This document shows positions 25,405 through 34,229 of a stretch of DNA of 64,000 nt, one piece after another. The stretch covers positions 806,001-870,000 of the forward strand of contig NZ_CAAHFG010000001.1 in assembly GCF_900890425.1 (NCBI RefSeq), read 5' to 3'. Origin of the DNA: Pontiella desulfatans (GTDB taxonomy: Bacteria > Verrucomicrobiota > Kiritimatiellia > Kiritimatiellales > Pontiellaceae). Position 1 is the stretch's first letter, and every line of letters starts with the position of its first letter. Both the position numbers and the translations under genes were made by a program. The notes under the pieces are model-generated. The model made no database searches. It was given only the letters and a program-made list of their open reading frames with translations, and was not told where the DNA came from.

Positions 25405-25432
25405 GTGCAAGATTCCCGCAGGTTCTGCGTAT
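25405..25432 (+). promoter_or_regulatory. ECF-type promoter motif, copy 1 (sigma gene 1)
   Basis: GTGCAAGATTC and TGCGTAT are separated so that AAG precedes TGCGTAT by 14 bp. The TGCGTAT ends 19 bp before the sigma ATG, exactly as in copy 2. Confidence 0.65.
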
Positions 25433-25450
25433 ATGGTTTCAAAGGTACCG

Positions 25451-26071
25451 ATGCGAAATCTTGATTCCAGCGAAACGCTTGCCCGCTACCAGACGCGCGA
25501 AAGCCTGCTGTTGCGTTTGAAGGACAAGGCCGATGAATATGCGTGGCGCGAGTTCCACGCCATCTATGGGCGCTTGATCTTCGGCTATTCCCTCCACTAC
25601 GGCATTGGCTATGCCGAGGCGGAGGATATTGTGCAGGAGGTGTGCATCAAGGTGTTCCGCCAGATCCTCCAGTTCGACTACGCGCCGGAGCGCGGCCGGT
25701 TCCGGGGATGGTTGAAGACCATCACGCGGAATACGGTTGTGGACTATCTGCGTCGCCGCCGAAGCCGAACGAACACCAGCCGCGAGTTTCGCGAGTTGAG
25801 CGAGCTGGAAGCCGAATCCAGTGCGGAAGCCGACGAGGAACTCTGGCGAATGGAATGGCGCAAGGCGCTTTATGAAACCGCGATGGAGCGGGTGCGCAAA
25901 AGGGTGGGGGAGCAAACCTTCCGGATTTTCAACGAGCATGTGTTGGGGCAGCGCCCCGCGGATGAATTGGCCGATGACACCTCGATGGATGTGGGTTCCA
26001 TCTATTCGGTGAAACACCGCGTCCTGAAGTACATCAAGCAAGAGGTGAAGAATATCCTGGAAAACGAGTGA
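25451..26071 (+). CDS. ECF-like RNA polymerase sigma factor, module 1
   Basis: A 206-residue sigma-70 family protein. Region 2 spans about residues 30-105 (YGRLIFGYSLHY, AEDIVQEVCIKVFRQI, RFRGWLKTITRNTVVDYLRR), the core- and -10-binding part. Region 4 lies at about 140-206 (AMERVRKRVGEQTFRIF through YSVKHRVLKYIKQEVK). Region 3 is absent, as in ECF factors. The start was chosen because it gives the same length as its paralogue about 14 kb downstream and lies at the same distance from the promoter motif. No anti-sigma gene is adjacent; instead an FHA protein and a Ser/Thr kinase follow. Control by phosphorylation, as known for ECF43/PknT pairs, is inferred. Confidence 0.88.
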   Translation: MRNLDSSETLARYQTRESLLLRLKDKADEYAWREFHAIYGRLIFGYSLHYGIGYAEAEDIVQEVCIKVFRQILQFDYAPERGRFRGWLKTITRNTVVDYLRRRRSRTNTSREFRELSELEAESSAEADEELWRMEWRKALYETAMERVRKRVGEQTFRIFNEHVLGQRPADELADDTSMDVGSIYSVKHRVLKYIKQEVKNILENE

Positions 26072-26080
26072 GGTGGTGCG

Positions 26081-26530
26081 ATGAAGCAACATGAAACCAA
26101 CAACGACGAACTTTCGGACACGCAGATCATCAAAACCCTTCAGGATGCCGCCGACTCCGGGGATGTGTTTGCCTCCACCCGCGAGTGGAGCCTTGAAAAA
26201 ATGCGTGAGTCCATCAATTCCCGTGGCGACTATTTCGACCGCAACGGAGCCGTGGTGTTTGAACTGGAGGGCCGGGAGGTTTTCCGAATCAGCGTGAACA
26301 GCCTGCCGGTCACCATTGGCAGTGGCGAATACGCCGACTTCCGCCTCGATTATGCCGGGATTTCCCGGGTGCATTGCCGGTTGGTGGCGGTTGGGAATTT
26401 GGTGCGCATTTCCGACGACCATTCCAAGAACGGCGTGCGGTTGAATGGGAAAAGCATTGAAGCCGAAGATTTGTGCGATGGCGATGTGCTCCAGCTCGGC
26501 ACCGTGCAACTCCGGGTTGGCCGCGTCTGA
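26081..26530 (+). CDS. FHA-domain protein, module 1
   Basis: A 149-residue cytoplasmic protein. The C-terminal 80 residues are a forkhead-associated domain, which binds phosphothreonine peptides: VTIGSGEYADFRL, ISRVHCRL (the SxxH pair) and DHSKNGVRLNGK. The first 65 residues have no known fold but are strikingly conserved in the module 2 paralogue (STREWSLEKMR, SRGDYFDR). It starts 9 bp after the sigma stop and is followed by the kinase gene. It probably reads phosphorylation by that kinase and links it to the sigma factor; this link is inferred from order only. Confidence 0.87.
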   Translation: MKQHETNNDELSDTQIIKTLQDAADSGDVFASTREWSLEKMRESINSRGDYFDRNGAVVFELEGREVFRISVNSLPVTIGSGEYADFRLDYAGISRVHCRLVAVGNLVRISDDHSKNGVRLNGKSIEAEDLCDGDVLQLGTVQLRVGRV

Positions 26531-26605
26531 ATCTTTTATGGTTGAGAAAGAAATCGATTGAATATTTTTCGTTTCTTTGGGCTTGGTTTTTCTTAGGGTC
26601 TGTCC

Positions 26606-29600
26606 ATGGCTGAATGGCGACAGGGGGACTTGGGGGATTGGGAAGCAACGCTTACCCTCTGGCAGGAAAATATTCCAGTGGATGCCACCTCCGAGACCTC
26701 CCTCCGCGCACCGCGAAAGTCCGTTGCTTTGTTAGATGGCCGCATGCCCGGCAGCCGTAGCCTTAGGAAGGATTCCGCCGGACGGAATGTTGATTTCCTG
26801 TTGGGGGAACGGCTGGGTTCCGGCGGGATGGGGGTGGTCTATACCGCCAAACAAACCCTCTTCGATCGACAGGTGGCCGTGAAAATGGCCAAGCCGGGGC
26901 GGCGCGGGCAAGCCGCCGCCGATGCGCTGATGGCCGAGGCCGTGGTGACCAGTCAGCTAGAGCATCCGAACGTGGTGCCCATCTACGATCTGGGGATCGA
27001 TGAAGACGGCAACCTTTTTTACGCCATGAAGGAGATGCAGGGATTCCCATGGTCGGACCGGATGCCGGGAAAGAGCCTCGATGAGAACCTCGATATCTTG
27101 CTGCGGGTGGCCGACACGATTTCGTTTTCCCATTCCCGCGGCATTCTTCACCGCGACCTCAAACCCCACAACATTATGCTCGGCGAGTTCGGCGAGGTGA
27201 TGGTGATGGACTGGGGCGCATCGTGCGCCGTGCCGGACTCCGGAGCCCATGGCGTCTGCCCGGCGGATTCTTCCTATTGCGGTACGCCGGCCTACATGCC
27301 GCCGGAAGTCGCCCGGGCCGATGTGAACCGAATGGGGACGGGGAGCGATGTCTATCTGCTCGGTGCCATGCTCTACCAGATTATCGCCGGCCACCCGCCG
27401 CGCACCGAGCCGGATCCGTTGCTCTGCCTGTCGCTGGCCGCTGAAAACCATATCGAACCCGTGGAGGCTGGCGGCGAGCTGCTTCAGATCTCATTGAAGG
27501 CAATGGCCACTGCGCCCTATGACCGCTACCCGGATGTGCGGGGCTTCCAGCAGTCAATCCTCGACTATCGCTCCCATTCCGAAAGCCTGCGCGTGCTCGA
27601 AAATGCCAAGGCCAACCTGAAACAGGCGAAAGCCAACCAGGACTACGACCTGTTCAGCCGAGCCATTCATGGGTTCCGCGAGGCCTTGGAGCTGTGGCCG
27701 GAAAATCCCGATGCCCCGAGCGGTCGCACTGCGGCCGAACTCGACTATGCCCGTTGCGCGTTCGATAACAACGACTACGAGCTCGCCCAGTCCCTGCTTG
27801 ATCCCGCGGATCCCGTCCACCGGCAGTTGCTTGATCTGGTCGGCAACGCCATCCACGACCGCGATGCCCACAAGCGGCGCAACCGAAGGCTGCTGTTTGC
27901 AGTCCGTCTATTCATCGTCTTGTTCCTGGTTCTTTTCGCCATCGCCTTCTTCATCGTTCGCAACGAGCACCGCAAAAACCTCGCCACCCTCATCGGCGCG
28001 CACTATGGCGAACAAAACTACGAAGCCACCGTCGCCGCCTTCTGGGAATACCACGACCGCTATGGCATGGATTCGCTCGACCACGAAACCCTGCTCGATG
28101 TCCGCATCGCCGCCAACATGAACCCGTGGCGTGGTGAAATTGAGACCGGCATCGAAAACCCGCTCCGCATCATGCCTGCTGCCGAATCCAACTGCGTCTG
28201 GGTCGTTGGCGAAAGAGAGCTGAAGAAAATCAGATTACATCCTGAAACCGGCTACGATTCTCAAACGACCGTTGCCATCCACCACTACAAATTCGGCAAA
28301 CACCTCCCGCCGGGCCAGGTGGTCGAATCCATCCAACTCCCCTTCGCCCTCGCCACCGGTCAGGCCATCCACGAGAGCCCCGACGGCACGCTCTGGGCGG
28401 GCAGTGGATCGCTGGTTTGGCGACGGAGTTCCGGTGGGTGGGAGGAAGCGTTGAATATTGCCGAACTGGACATTTCACCGCTGTCGCCGGACTTTGAAAC
28501 CGCCGATGATTCCAAGCGCGACGCGTATCGCGAATGGATGGAACGCGAGGGGCGAACGCTATCCGTTACGGGGATTATCGCGAACCGAAGCCAGGACAGG
28601 GCTGCTGTGGCGCTCGGCCGGGGGGCACTATGCTGGATCGATGTTGAAAACAAGAAGTGCCTAGGGTGGTTTTTTGTTGGTATGGAGTATGGGGAAGAGT
28701 GGTTGGACTATCGGGAATCCGAACTCAACAAAGCCGAGCCGCTTCGCAACAATCCGCTGTTGGTGTTTTCCCCGGAAGAGCAGTGGTTGCTGTATCGCGA
28801 AGGATATTGGCAGAGAAATGTTTACGCCATGGAACTTCCGCAATTCCTTCGGAAAAAATATTTTCTGCAAGGCGGGACTGAATGTCTTGATCTGGTGTTT
28901 CCGAACGAACGGCGGTGCTGGGGGGTGCTCTCCCACGGACGTTCGGTTTTTTCGCCCACGGTTTCGGCCCTGTCCAAATATTGGGGCACCTATACGCCCT
29001 GGTTCCCGATCCAATGGCGCGTATGCGATTTGTTTGAAAAGCGAAAGCTGCCATCCCTGAACTGGAGTACGGTGGCGCTCGCTGCCGATGGTTCGGAATG
29101 TTTGACCATCGATAAAAAGGGTTCCCTGTTTGCTGGATCAACCATCGAGGGAACGGGGTTTGATCTTGGCGCCAAAATCTTAAAGCGGGAGTGGGCGGAC
29201 AGTGCAATTGAACCGGGCGGGCAAGGCCTTTGCCTGGCAACCGACGGCTCGCTGCACGTCTACCATCTTCACCGCCATGCCGTGGCGGAGCTGGAATTGG
29301 GGGGCTTTGTGGTGGATGTTAGCAGCGGATACCATCCGGATCATTGCTTTGCCATTGTGGAAAAGCCGCACGGGAAGAACGATGTGGTCGAAATTACGGG
29401 AATCAGGTCTGCTGCACCGCAGGCGCGGATCATGGCCACCAACAGCGCGGCCGCCAGGATATGCTGCGACCCCCAAGGCCGGTGGTTGGTTGCATTGGAA
29501 CCCCATGGGTTGCAGGTCCTCGATTTGAAAACCGGGGCATCCGTCGTTTCGTTGGATAGCGGTGTCAGCTCGGTGTGTCCGGTTCGGTTTGATGAGGCGG

Positions 29601-31075
29601 GTGAATACCTTGTCGTGGGTGGGGACTGGAGTAGTTCACGCATCCTCAAGACCGGTTCGTGGAAGATTGTCGATCAGGCCACAACGCATGAAGCAAAAGA
29701 GCACGTTGAGGTTCATGGTGGAACCATCCTGGAAATCCATAAGTATCGTTTAAGGTGCCGGCCCATCGGGCAAACCAACTTGGTGTGGAAGGTTCCGGGC
29801 GGTCGTTCGTCAAAATGGATCCTGCCTTACACCGATCCGGAAACGGGGCAACTGCGGTATTGGCACCAGGACGGATATGATCGTTTCGAGAACTTTGATG
29901 CATCAACCGGTGAATTCCATCCCGGCAGACAGGAGTATTGGCGGATGAAGGGTTCCCGTGTTCCGGTTTCCAACGCGAAAGACAAACACGCATTGCTTCC
30001 CCTGGAAACCGGACAGCTGGAAATCATCCTTAAATCGGATCTGTATCCGCTGTTTGATTCCAGTTTCTTGAAGCACGAGGTGGAGAGAACGGCGATGGAT
30101 TCCGAGACGGTCAAGGTGGAGAAAACGGTGATGAATTCCGATGCATCCACGGCGGTTATGGCAAACGGCAGCAGCTTGGTGCTCATGAATCTCGACGGAG
30201 CGCTATGGCCTCGGGCAACGGAAGAGACGCCGGTGCACTATGTTTCCCCTAACGGATTAGGACTCTGGCCCTATGCTTCGTGGGCAACCGCCGCCCGAAG
30301 CCCCCACGCCGCAGTGGCTGCGGCAGACCAGGGCGACGAGGTGGTTTTTGACCGGGGGGTGTTCCAAATCAACCAAAAGATCGACGTGTGCAAGCCGTTG
30401 ACCTTGCGCGGTCGCGACGGGGCGGAATCGACTGTAATCGATGCGGGCGGAAGCGCTCCGGTCTTTGAATTGATGTGGATTGACGGGCCATGCCGCATTG
30501 AGGGACTCACCCTGACGGGCGGCAGCAGCTGGGGCGGTGGCGGGCTTCTTTTCCGGAATTGCCGGGATTTCGTGGTGAGCGGCTGTGTGTTCGCAACCAA
30601 CACGGCCGGAAATGGTGGGGCGATCGATGTGGTCATGGAGACGTCTCTCAAAGCCGGCGTTTCGGACAACGATTTGCTGGCTGCGGGAAAAGCCGTTCAG
30701 GACGACTTCGGGCTCATGATCATCTCGAACTGTGTTATCCGCGGAAACCACGCGGTTTATCCGGGGGGAGGGATCAATTTTGTTGACGAGGCCCATGTGA
30801 ACAGCCGGCTCCTGATCGTCGATTCGGAGATTTCAGGTAATTCCGCTGGTGCGGGTGGCGGTGGGATCCGCGCCGACCATAAAAGCGCTGGAGGACGGGT
30901 GGAGGTGGTCGATTGTCGGATTTCCGGCAACACCGCAAAATCAGGGGGTGGCGTGTGCGTTACGGGTTTCAAGGGGAACACATCCATCAGCAACACCGTT
31001 TTCACAGGAAACAGCTCCGGCAAAGGGAAGAATGTGGTTGGCGCGAAACTGATCGACTGCACCTTTTCTCCCTGA
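26606..31075 (+). CDS. membrane Ser/Thr protein kinase with beta-propeller-like and beta-helix sensor, module 1
   Basis: A 1489-residue receptor-type kinase. The cytoplasmic Hanks kinase domain covers about residues 64-330: glycine loop GSGGMGVVY (71-79), VAVKMAK lysine, HRDLKPHN catalytic loop (182-189), DWG in place of DFG (202-204), GTPAYMPPE. A helical TPR-like stretch follows (330-410). One transmembrane helix lies at about 429-451. The outside part has about 700 residues of repeated beta sheet, probably a propeller. A parallel beta-helix from about 1230 ends it, with SGNTA.SGGG and TGNSSGKG turns. It is the third gene of the sigma-FHA-kinase operon. Confidence 0.87.
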   Translation: MAEWRQGDLGDWEATLTLWQENIPVDATSETSLRAPRKSVALLDGRMPGSRSLRKDSAGRNVDFLLGERLGSGGMGVVYTAKQTLFDRQVAVKMAKPGRRGQAAADALMAEAVVTSQLEHPNVVPIYDLGIDEDGNLFYAMKEMQGFPWSDRMPGKSLDENLDILLRVADTISFSHSRGILHRDLKPHNIMLGEFGEVMVMDWGASCAVPDSGAHGVCPADSSYCGTPAYMPPEVARADVNRMGTGSDVYLLGAMLYQIIAGHPPRTEPDPLLCLSLAAENHIEPVEAGGELLQISLKAMATAPYDRYPDVRGFQQSILDYRSHSESLRVLENAKANLKQAKANQDYDLFSRAIHGFREALELWPENPDAPSGRTAAELDYARCAFDNNDYELAQSLLDPADPVHRQLLDLVGNAIHDRDAHKRRNRRLLFAVRLFIVLFLVLFAIAFFIVRNEHRKNLATLIGAHYGEQNYEATVAAFWEYHDRYGMDSLDHETLLDVRIAANMNPWRGEIETGIENPLRIMPAAESNCVWVVGERELKKIRLHPETGYDSQTTVAIHHYKFGKHLPPGQVVESIQLPFALATGQAIHESPDGTLWAGSGSLVWRRSSGGWEEALNIAELDISPLSPDFETADDSKRDAYREWMEREGRTLSVTGIIANRSQDRAAVALGRGALCWIDVENKKCLGWFFVGMEYGEEWLDYRESELNKAEPLRNNPLLVFSPEEQWLLYREGYWQRNVYAMELPQFLRKKYFLQGGTECLDLVFPNERRCWGVLSHGRSVFSPTVSALSKYWGTYTPWFPIQWRVCDLFEKRKLPSLNWSTVALAADGSECLTIDKKGSLFAGSTIEGTGFDLGAKILKREWADSAIEPGGQGLCLATDGSLHVYHLHRHAVAELELGGFVVDVSSGYHPDHCFAIVEKPHGKNDVVEITGIRSAAPQARIMATNSAAARICCDPQGRWLVALEPHGLQVLDLKTGASVVSLDSGVSSVCPVRFDEAGEYLVVGGDWSSSRILKTGSWKIVDQATTHEAKEHVEVHGGTILEIHKYRLRCRPIGQTNLVWKVPGGRSSKWILPYTDPETGQLRYWHQDGYDRFENFDASTGEFHPGRQEYWRMKGSRVPVSNAKDKHALLPLETGQLEIILKSDLYPLFDSSFLKHEVERTAMDSETVKVEKTVMNSDASTAVMANGSSLVLMNLDGALWPRATEETPVHYVSPNGLGLWPYASWATAARSPHAAVAAADQGDEVVFDRGVFQINQKIDVCKPLTLRGRDGAESTVIDAGGSAPVFELMWIDGPCRIEGLTLTGGSSWGGGGLLFRNCRDFVVSGCVFATNTAGNGGAIDVVMETSLKAGVSDNDLLAAGKAVQDDFGLMIISNCVIRGNHAVYPGGGINFVDEAHVNSRLLIVDSEISGNSAGAGGGGIRADHKSAGGRVEVVDCRISGNTAKSGGGVCVTGFKGNTSISNTVFTGNSSGKGKNVVGAKLIDCTFSP

Positions 31076-31076
31076 A

Positions 31077-31149
31077 CCCTCCAATCCTTGGAGGGCGACG
31101 CTTTGTCGGAGCCGTTCCAAGCACTGGCTCGGACGGAGCCTCGCCCTCC
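31077..31149. repeat. palindromic element after kinase 1
   Basis: A short hairpin CCCTCCAA-TCC-TTGGAGGG overlaps a larger imperfect palindrome whose 24-bp arms read GGAGGGCGACGCTTTGTCGG... and ...CCGTCCGAGCC when reversed. A run of A follows. It may end transcription of the kinase operon and has the look of a dispersed repeat. Confidence 0.65.
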
Positions 31150-31231
31150 AGCTAAAAAAAACGGTTCTCCGTATAATTTTGTGGTGAAAGATCCCTTTCA
31201 AGCGGCTCAGAATCCGCTCATCTGGAATTTT

Positions 31232-31398
31232 TTGGCAACGAATGTAGGAAAAGCAACGAATGATTCGGCGGAATGGATTCGCTATGGATACGGTTCCCGG
31301 GCATAGACCAGCATTTTTCCTGTCTTTAGCCTCCGTTTTGGAAAACCGGAATCATCCCAGTCCATTGGATTCGTTGCTTTTCCTACATTCGTTGCCAA
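31232..31398. repeat. element with perfect 30-bp inverted repeats, GCAACGAATG family
   Basis: TTGGCAACGAATGTAGGAAA and the following AGCAACGAAT form a 30-bp arm whose exact reverse complement lies 107 bp downstream. No coding frame is found inside. A related element with GCAACGCATG arms lies in the respiratory cluster before the polyferredoxin gene. It is probably a non-autonomous mobile or REP-like element. Confidence 0.75.
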
Positions 31399-31480
31399 CA
31401 GTCTTCATGGTTCCAGTCGTTGCAAAGCCGCACCATGAAAATATTCGAAGAGCCAAAAAACGCACAAAATCACGTATAGT

Positions 31481-31508
31481 GTGAAAGGAATTCAGCGCGC
31501 GTGCGTAT
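31481..31508 (+). promoter_or_regulatory. ECF-type promoter motif, copy 5 (lipoprotein operon)
   Basis: GTGAAAGGAATTC, then TGCGTAT, with AAG again 14 bp before TGCGTAT. The start codon of the first lipoprotein gene is 80 bp after the motif. Confidence 0.65.
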
Positions 31509-31587
31509 GGGGTGGTATAGGGCAGGTGGGATGCCATCCGGGAGAGCCGCCTCCTCCGCCCGTGAATCCATGAATGGGAGTTGGACT
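31509..31587 (+). promoter_or_regulatory. conserved 5' leader, copy 1
   Basis: This untranslated stretch contains GGTATAGGGC and GTGGGATGCCATCCGGGAGA, then GCCGC. Nearly the same sequence, at the same distance from promoter and start codon, precedes the beta-helix/Ig gene; a looser version precedes another lipoprotein. It may be a structured RNA leader. Confidence 0.5.
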
Positions 31588-31974
31588 ATGAAGATCCGGG
31601 GAATCAGTAAACGTATATTGCTCATGCTTGTTGGATTTTGCCTGCTGGGGTTGTTGGCCGGCTGCGGGGGCGACGACGATGGCGGCGGGGGTGGCAGCAG
31701 TGGCGACGGTTCGGCATTGGTCGGGACTTGGAAGTATACGGAAGATGCGTCAGAGGGACGGTATGCCGTGTTTACCTTCAATTCCGGTGGTTCGTATGAC
31801 TATGAAGCCTATGCTTATCATAACTTGATCATGGGTGGTAGCGGCACCTGGGTTGTGAACGGGAACAAGTTGATTTTGGATGGCTTTGACGAAGCAACCT
31901 ACTCGATCAGCGGCGACACGTTGACCATCGTCTATTCCGATAGCGGCGATTCGATGGTCTGGAAACGGCAATAA
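31588..31974 (+). CDS. small lipoprotein with lipocalin-like domain, paralogue 1
   Basis: A 128-residue lipoprotein: basic start MKIRGISKR, hydrophobic core, lipobox LLAGC, then a GGDDDGGGGGSSG linker that would reach off the membrane. The mature part (LVGTWKYT, FTFNSGGSYDY, GSGTWVVNGNKLILDG, YSISGDTLTIVY) has the strand pattern of small lipocalin-like stress domains that begin with GTW. GGGAG precedes the ATG; an upstream ATG is possible. It is first in a three-gene lipoprotein operon. Confidence 0.75.
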   Translation: MKIRGISKRILLMLVGFCLLGLLAGCGGDDDGGGGGSSGDGSALVGTWKYTEDASEGRYAVFTFNSGGSYDYEAYAYHNLIMGGSGTWVVNGNKLILDGFDEATYSISGDTLTIVYSDSGDSMVWKRQ

Positions 31975-31988
31975 CCAGGAGAGCGATC

Positions 31989-32375
31989 ATGAAAAAGAAT
32001 AGTAATGGATGGACGAGACGGTTGGCGGTGGCATTGGTTTTGATTGGCTCTTCCGTGATGCTATCGGGATGCGGGGGCGACGATGGCGGTGGCGACGGGG
32101 AGTTTGTCGGATCGACCTGGAGGGTTACCGATGAAAATGGTCAGTCGGCCGATTTCACGATCGAGGATGGTAGCAGCTTTAAGCTGGTGATGAACGACTC
32201 GGGGCGCAGTGGAAGTGGAACCTACACGCTTTCCGGCGAAAAGATCACCTTTATGTTCCTGGATGCCGATGGAAACGACTGCGAATTTACCGGAACCATT
32301 TCCGGCAATACCATGAAAGGAACGTGGACGTGCACGAACGGGAGATCCGGCACGTGGCAAGCCACCCGGCGGTAA
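31989..32375 (+). CDS. small lipoprotein with lipocalin-like domain, paralogue 2
   Basis: A 128-residue lipoprotein with lipobox LSGC, a GGDDGGGDG linker and a beta-rich mature part (STWRVTDENG, FKLVMNDSGRSGSGTYTLSG, FTGTISGNTMKGTWTC, GTWQATRR). CAGGAG lies before the ATG, 14 bp after the previous gene. Same architecture as its two neighbours, with different sequence after the linker. Confidence 0.75.
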   Translation: MKKNSNGWTRRLAVALVLIGSSVMLSGCGGDDGGGDGEFVGSTWRVTDENGQSADFTIEDGSSFKLVMNDSGRSGSGTYTLSGEKITFMFLDADGNDCEFTGTISGNTMKGTWTCTNGRSGTWQATRR

Positions 32376-32400
32376 CTAAACCCAGCAAAGGAGACAACAG

Positions 32401-32817
32401 ATGAACAAGTGGACACGACGAATGGTATGGGCGGCGGCGATCATCAGTGTATTTGCCCTGTCGGGGTGCGGTGGCGATGACGGTGGTGGCGACTCCAACG
32501 GTATTGCCGGAAGATGGGTTGGCGACTTTAACAACAAGGAAGCTTCCCATTCCTTCGATGCAACCTTTTCGGGTTCCGGCAATGTCGATTTACAAAATGG
32601 GCCCGATAACTGGAATGCAACGATCACTGTTTCCGGTTCCGAGATTCAGATCAACTATTCGTATTATGACGATGAGTACGACGAGACGGAAACCGGTACC
32701 ATTTATGGCACGCTCTCTTCGGATAAGAAAACGATCACCTTTAGCAGGGTAACCTTCTGTCGACCAAGCGAAGGCAATCACGATTGGGACGCCTGGGGAA
32801 CCATCCAAAAGCAGTGA
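32401..32817 (+). CDS. small lipoprotein with lipocalin-like domain, paralogue 3
   Basis: A 138-residue lipoprotein with lipobox LSGC and linker GGDDGGGDS. The mature part (IAGRWVGDFNN, WNATITVSGSEIQINYSYYD, GTIYGTLSSDKKTITFSRV) is again beta-rich. Its ribosome site, signal peptide and linker are almost identical in DNA to those of another lipoprotein gene about 4.2 kb downstream, while the mature parts are unrelated in sequence. AAAGGAGA precedes the ATG. It is last in the operon. Confidence 0.75.
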   Translation: MNKWTRRMVWAAAIISVFALSGCGGDDGGGDSNGIAGRWVGDFNNKEASHSFDATFSGSGNVDLQNGPDNWNATITVSGSEIQINYSYYDDEYDETETGTIYGTLSSDKKTITFSRVTFCRPSEGNHDWDAWGTIQKQ

Positions 32818-32884
32818 CGCATGGTTTTCGGTAGGGTATCTTTTGTTTAAATTTGGGTTCTTCGTGGAATTTTGTGGGGATAAA

Positions 32885-33067
32885 TGTGCCAACGGTACAA
32901 CACAATTTAGCATGGGGCGAAGCCCTATGGTTCGGGGCATCCCCTATTTCTGCCCTGTAGGGGCAGCACAACAGCCGTCTTGTGTTGCCCATTCAGGGCA
33001 AATATTTATCTTTCGCCAGACCCCTTGGACTGCGTCCAAGGCTAAGTTGTGTTGTGCCGTTGGCACA
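32885..33067. repeat. 183-bp palindromic element (TGTGCCAACGG arms)
   Basis: The 27-bp terminal arms TGTGCCAACGGTACAACACA... and ...TGTGTTGTGCCGTTGGCACA match at 25 of 27 positions when reversed. Inside is a second hairpin, TGCCC-TGTA-GGGGCA. No gene is seen. The form is that of a MITE or REP cluster. Confidence 0.7.
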
Positions 33068-33136
33068 TGAGCCATGGATTGCTCCCATAAAAATCTACGT
33101 AGACCCGTCATACCAAATTAAACTGATTCGTTTTTT

Positions 33137-33207
33137 ACCACGGAGGGCACTGAGGCGCAGAGGAGCGGGGTTGCTATAGTTCTCTGTGCCTCGGTGTCCT
33201 CTGTGGT
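33137..33207. repeat. intergenic palindrome, ACCAC-AGG family
   Basis: ACCACGGAGGGCACTGAGGC... pairs with ...GCCTCGGTGTCCTCTGTGGT across a short loop. It is built of tandem CAC-GAGG units like other palindromes in this window. Confidence 0.7.
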
Positions 33208-33306
33208 GAGACCATTCAAGTTAAGTTCCTATCAGTCCAATGCGACAAGTTAAACCGAAGTTGCGGTTTGATTCGCTGCGCCAGGCGGTTGTTCGGAAGG
33301 TAGAAC

Positions 33307-33352
33307 AAGCGTCCCGCTTGTTTCCCGCACTGGAAAAGCAAGCGGGACGCTT
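33307..33352. repeat. hairpin AAGCGTCCCGCTTG
   Basis: AAGCGTCCCGCTTG and its exact reverse complement flank an 18-bp loop. It is the third palindromic element in the 760-bp gene-free stretch between the lipoprotein operon and the beta-helix gene; nothing coding is seen there. Confidence 0.7.
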
Positions 33353-33472
33353 ACTCTACATCATTTTGGCGAACCCCCGTCAGTATACCCCTTTCATATA
33401 CGAACATGATAAATGTGTTAATGGTGATATCTTTGCTCAACAAAAATAAATAAATAAAAAATATCACAACCC

Positions 33473-33500
33473 GTGAAAGGAATTCCAGATGGCTGCGTAT
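33473..33500 (+). promoter_or_regulatory. ECF-type promoter motif, copy 6 (beta-helix/Ig gene)
   Basis: GTGAAAGGAATTCC, then TGCGTAT at the same spacing as the other copies. The start codon lies 81 bp after it, and the leader between is conserved with copy 5. Confidence 0.65.
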
Positions 33501-33580
33501 AGGGGGTATAGGGCCAGTGGGATGCCATCCGGGAGAGCCGCAACCCCCGCCCGAAAACCAAAACCGAAGGGAGTATTGCC
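33501..33580 (+). promoter_or_regulatory. conserved 5' leader, copy 2
   Basis: GGTATAGGGC and GTGGGATGCCATCCGGGAGA then GCCGC are identical to leader copy 1; the rest is freer. GAAGGGAG near its end is the ribosome site. Confidence 0.5.
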
Positions 33581-34229
33581 ATGTGGGGAAAACATCATTG
33601 GAATAAATCAGCGGTGGTCTTGGGTGCCGCATTGCTGGCGGTTATCGCATCATCTGTGGTCGTTCAGGCGGCCACGATTCCTCCTCCATATCCTGAGGGA
33701 ACGTGGACATCGGCGGGGAATCCATATTATGTGAGTTCGGATATTGAGATACAGGTAGGCAAGACCCTAGTCATAGAGCCTGGAGTAGAAGTAGTTATGG
33801 GCCCTGGGGTTCAAATGCTTGTGAATGGGCAACTTAATGCTGTCGGAACTTATGATGTTCCTATTACTTTTAGGGGGGTCACTGATTCGAACTATTGGAA
33901 CACTATCCGAATAAACTACAACCAGACACGATCCGAAAGTAAAATTGAGTATTGCAACTTTTCCGATTCATCGAATGCGATATTTCTACACGTCGATAGT
34001 ATTGGAGTTTCCGAAATGGAAATCCAAAATTGTACCTTCAAAAACATAATAGGTAGTGGGGTTTATTCATACATAGTTGGCAATAGTTCTACACAGCCAC
34101 CTCATTGTATTGCGAAGATAAGAAACTGTAGGTTCGAAGAGCTGAATTATGGTTGTTACTTGATTTCCGAACATTACTATCACGTGGCATTTCAGAGTTC
34201 GGTTGTTGAAGGCAATATATTCAGTAATA
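33581..34229 (+). pseudogene. beta-helix/Ig surface protein gene, 5' fragment (split by IS)
   Basis: Encodes a signal peptide (VVLGAALLAVIASSVVVQA) and the first part of a right-handed beta-helix: IEIQVGKTLVIEPGVEVVMG, MLVNGQLNAVGT, then pectate-lyase-like turns (IEYCNFSDSSNAIFL, IQNCTFKNIIGSGVYSY, IRNCRFEEL). The frame is cut at an IS1595-type insertion. Removing the element and one 12-bp target copy restores one frame of 544 residues with the 3' fragment. Base composition is more AT-rich than the neighbours, suggesting transfer. A truncated product could still be made from the promoter motif upstream. Confidence 0.85.

Noticed and set aside
31509-31587. c-di-GMP (GEMM) riboswitch in the conserved leader
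   Set aside because: The leader lacks the characteristic GEMM core sequences and tetraloop-receptor pattern; only kept as an unnamed leader.
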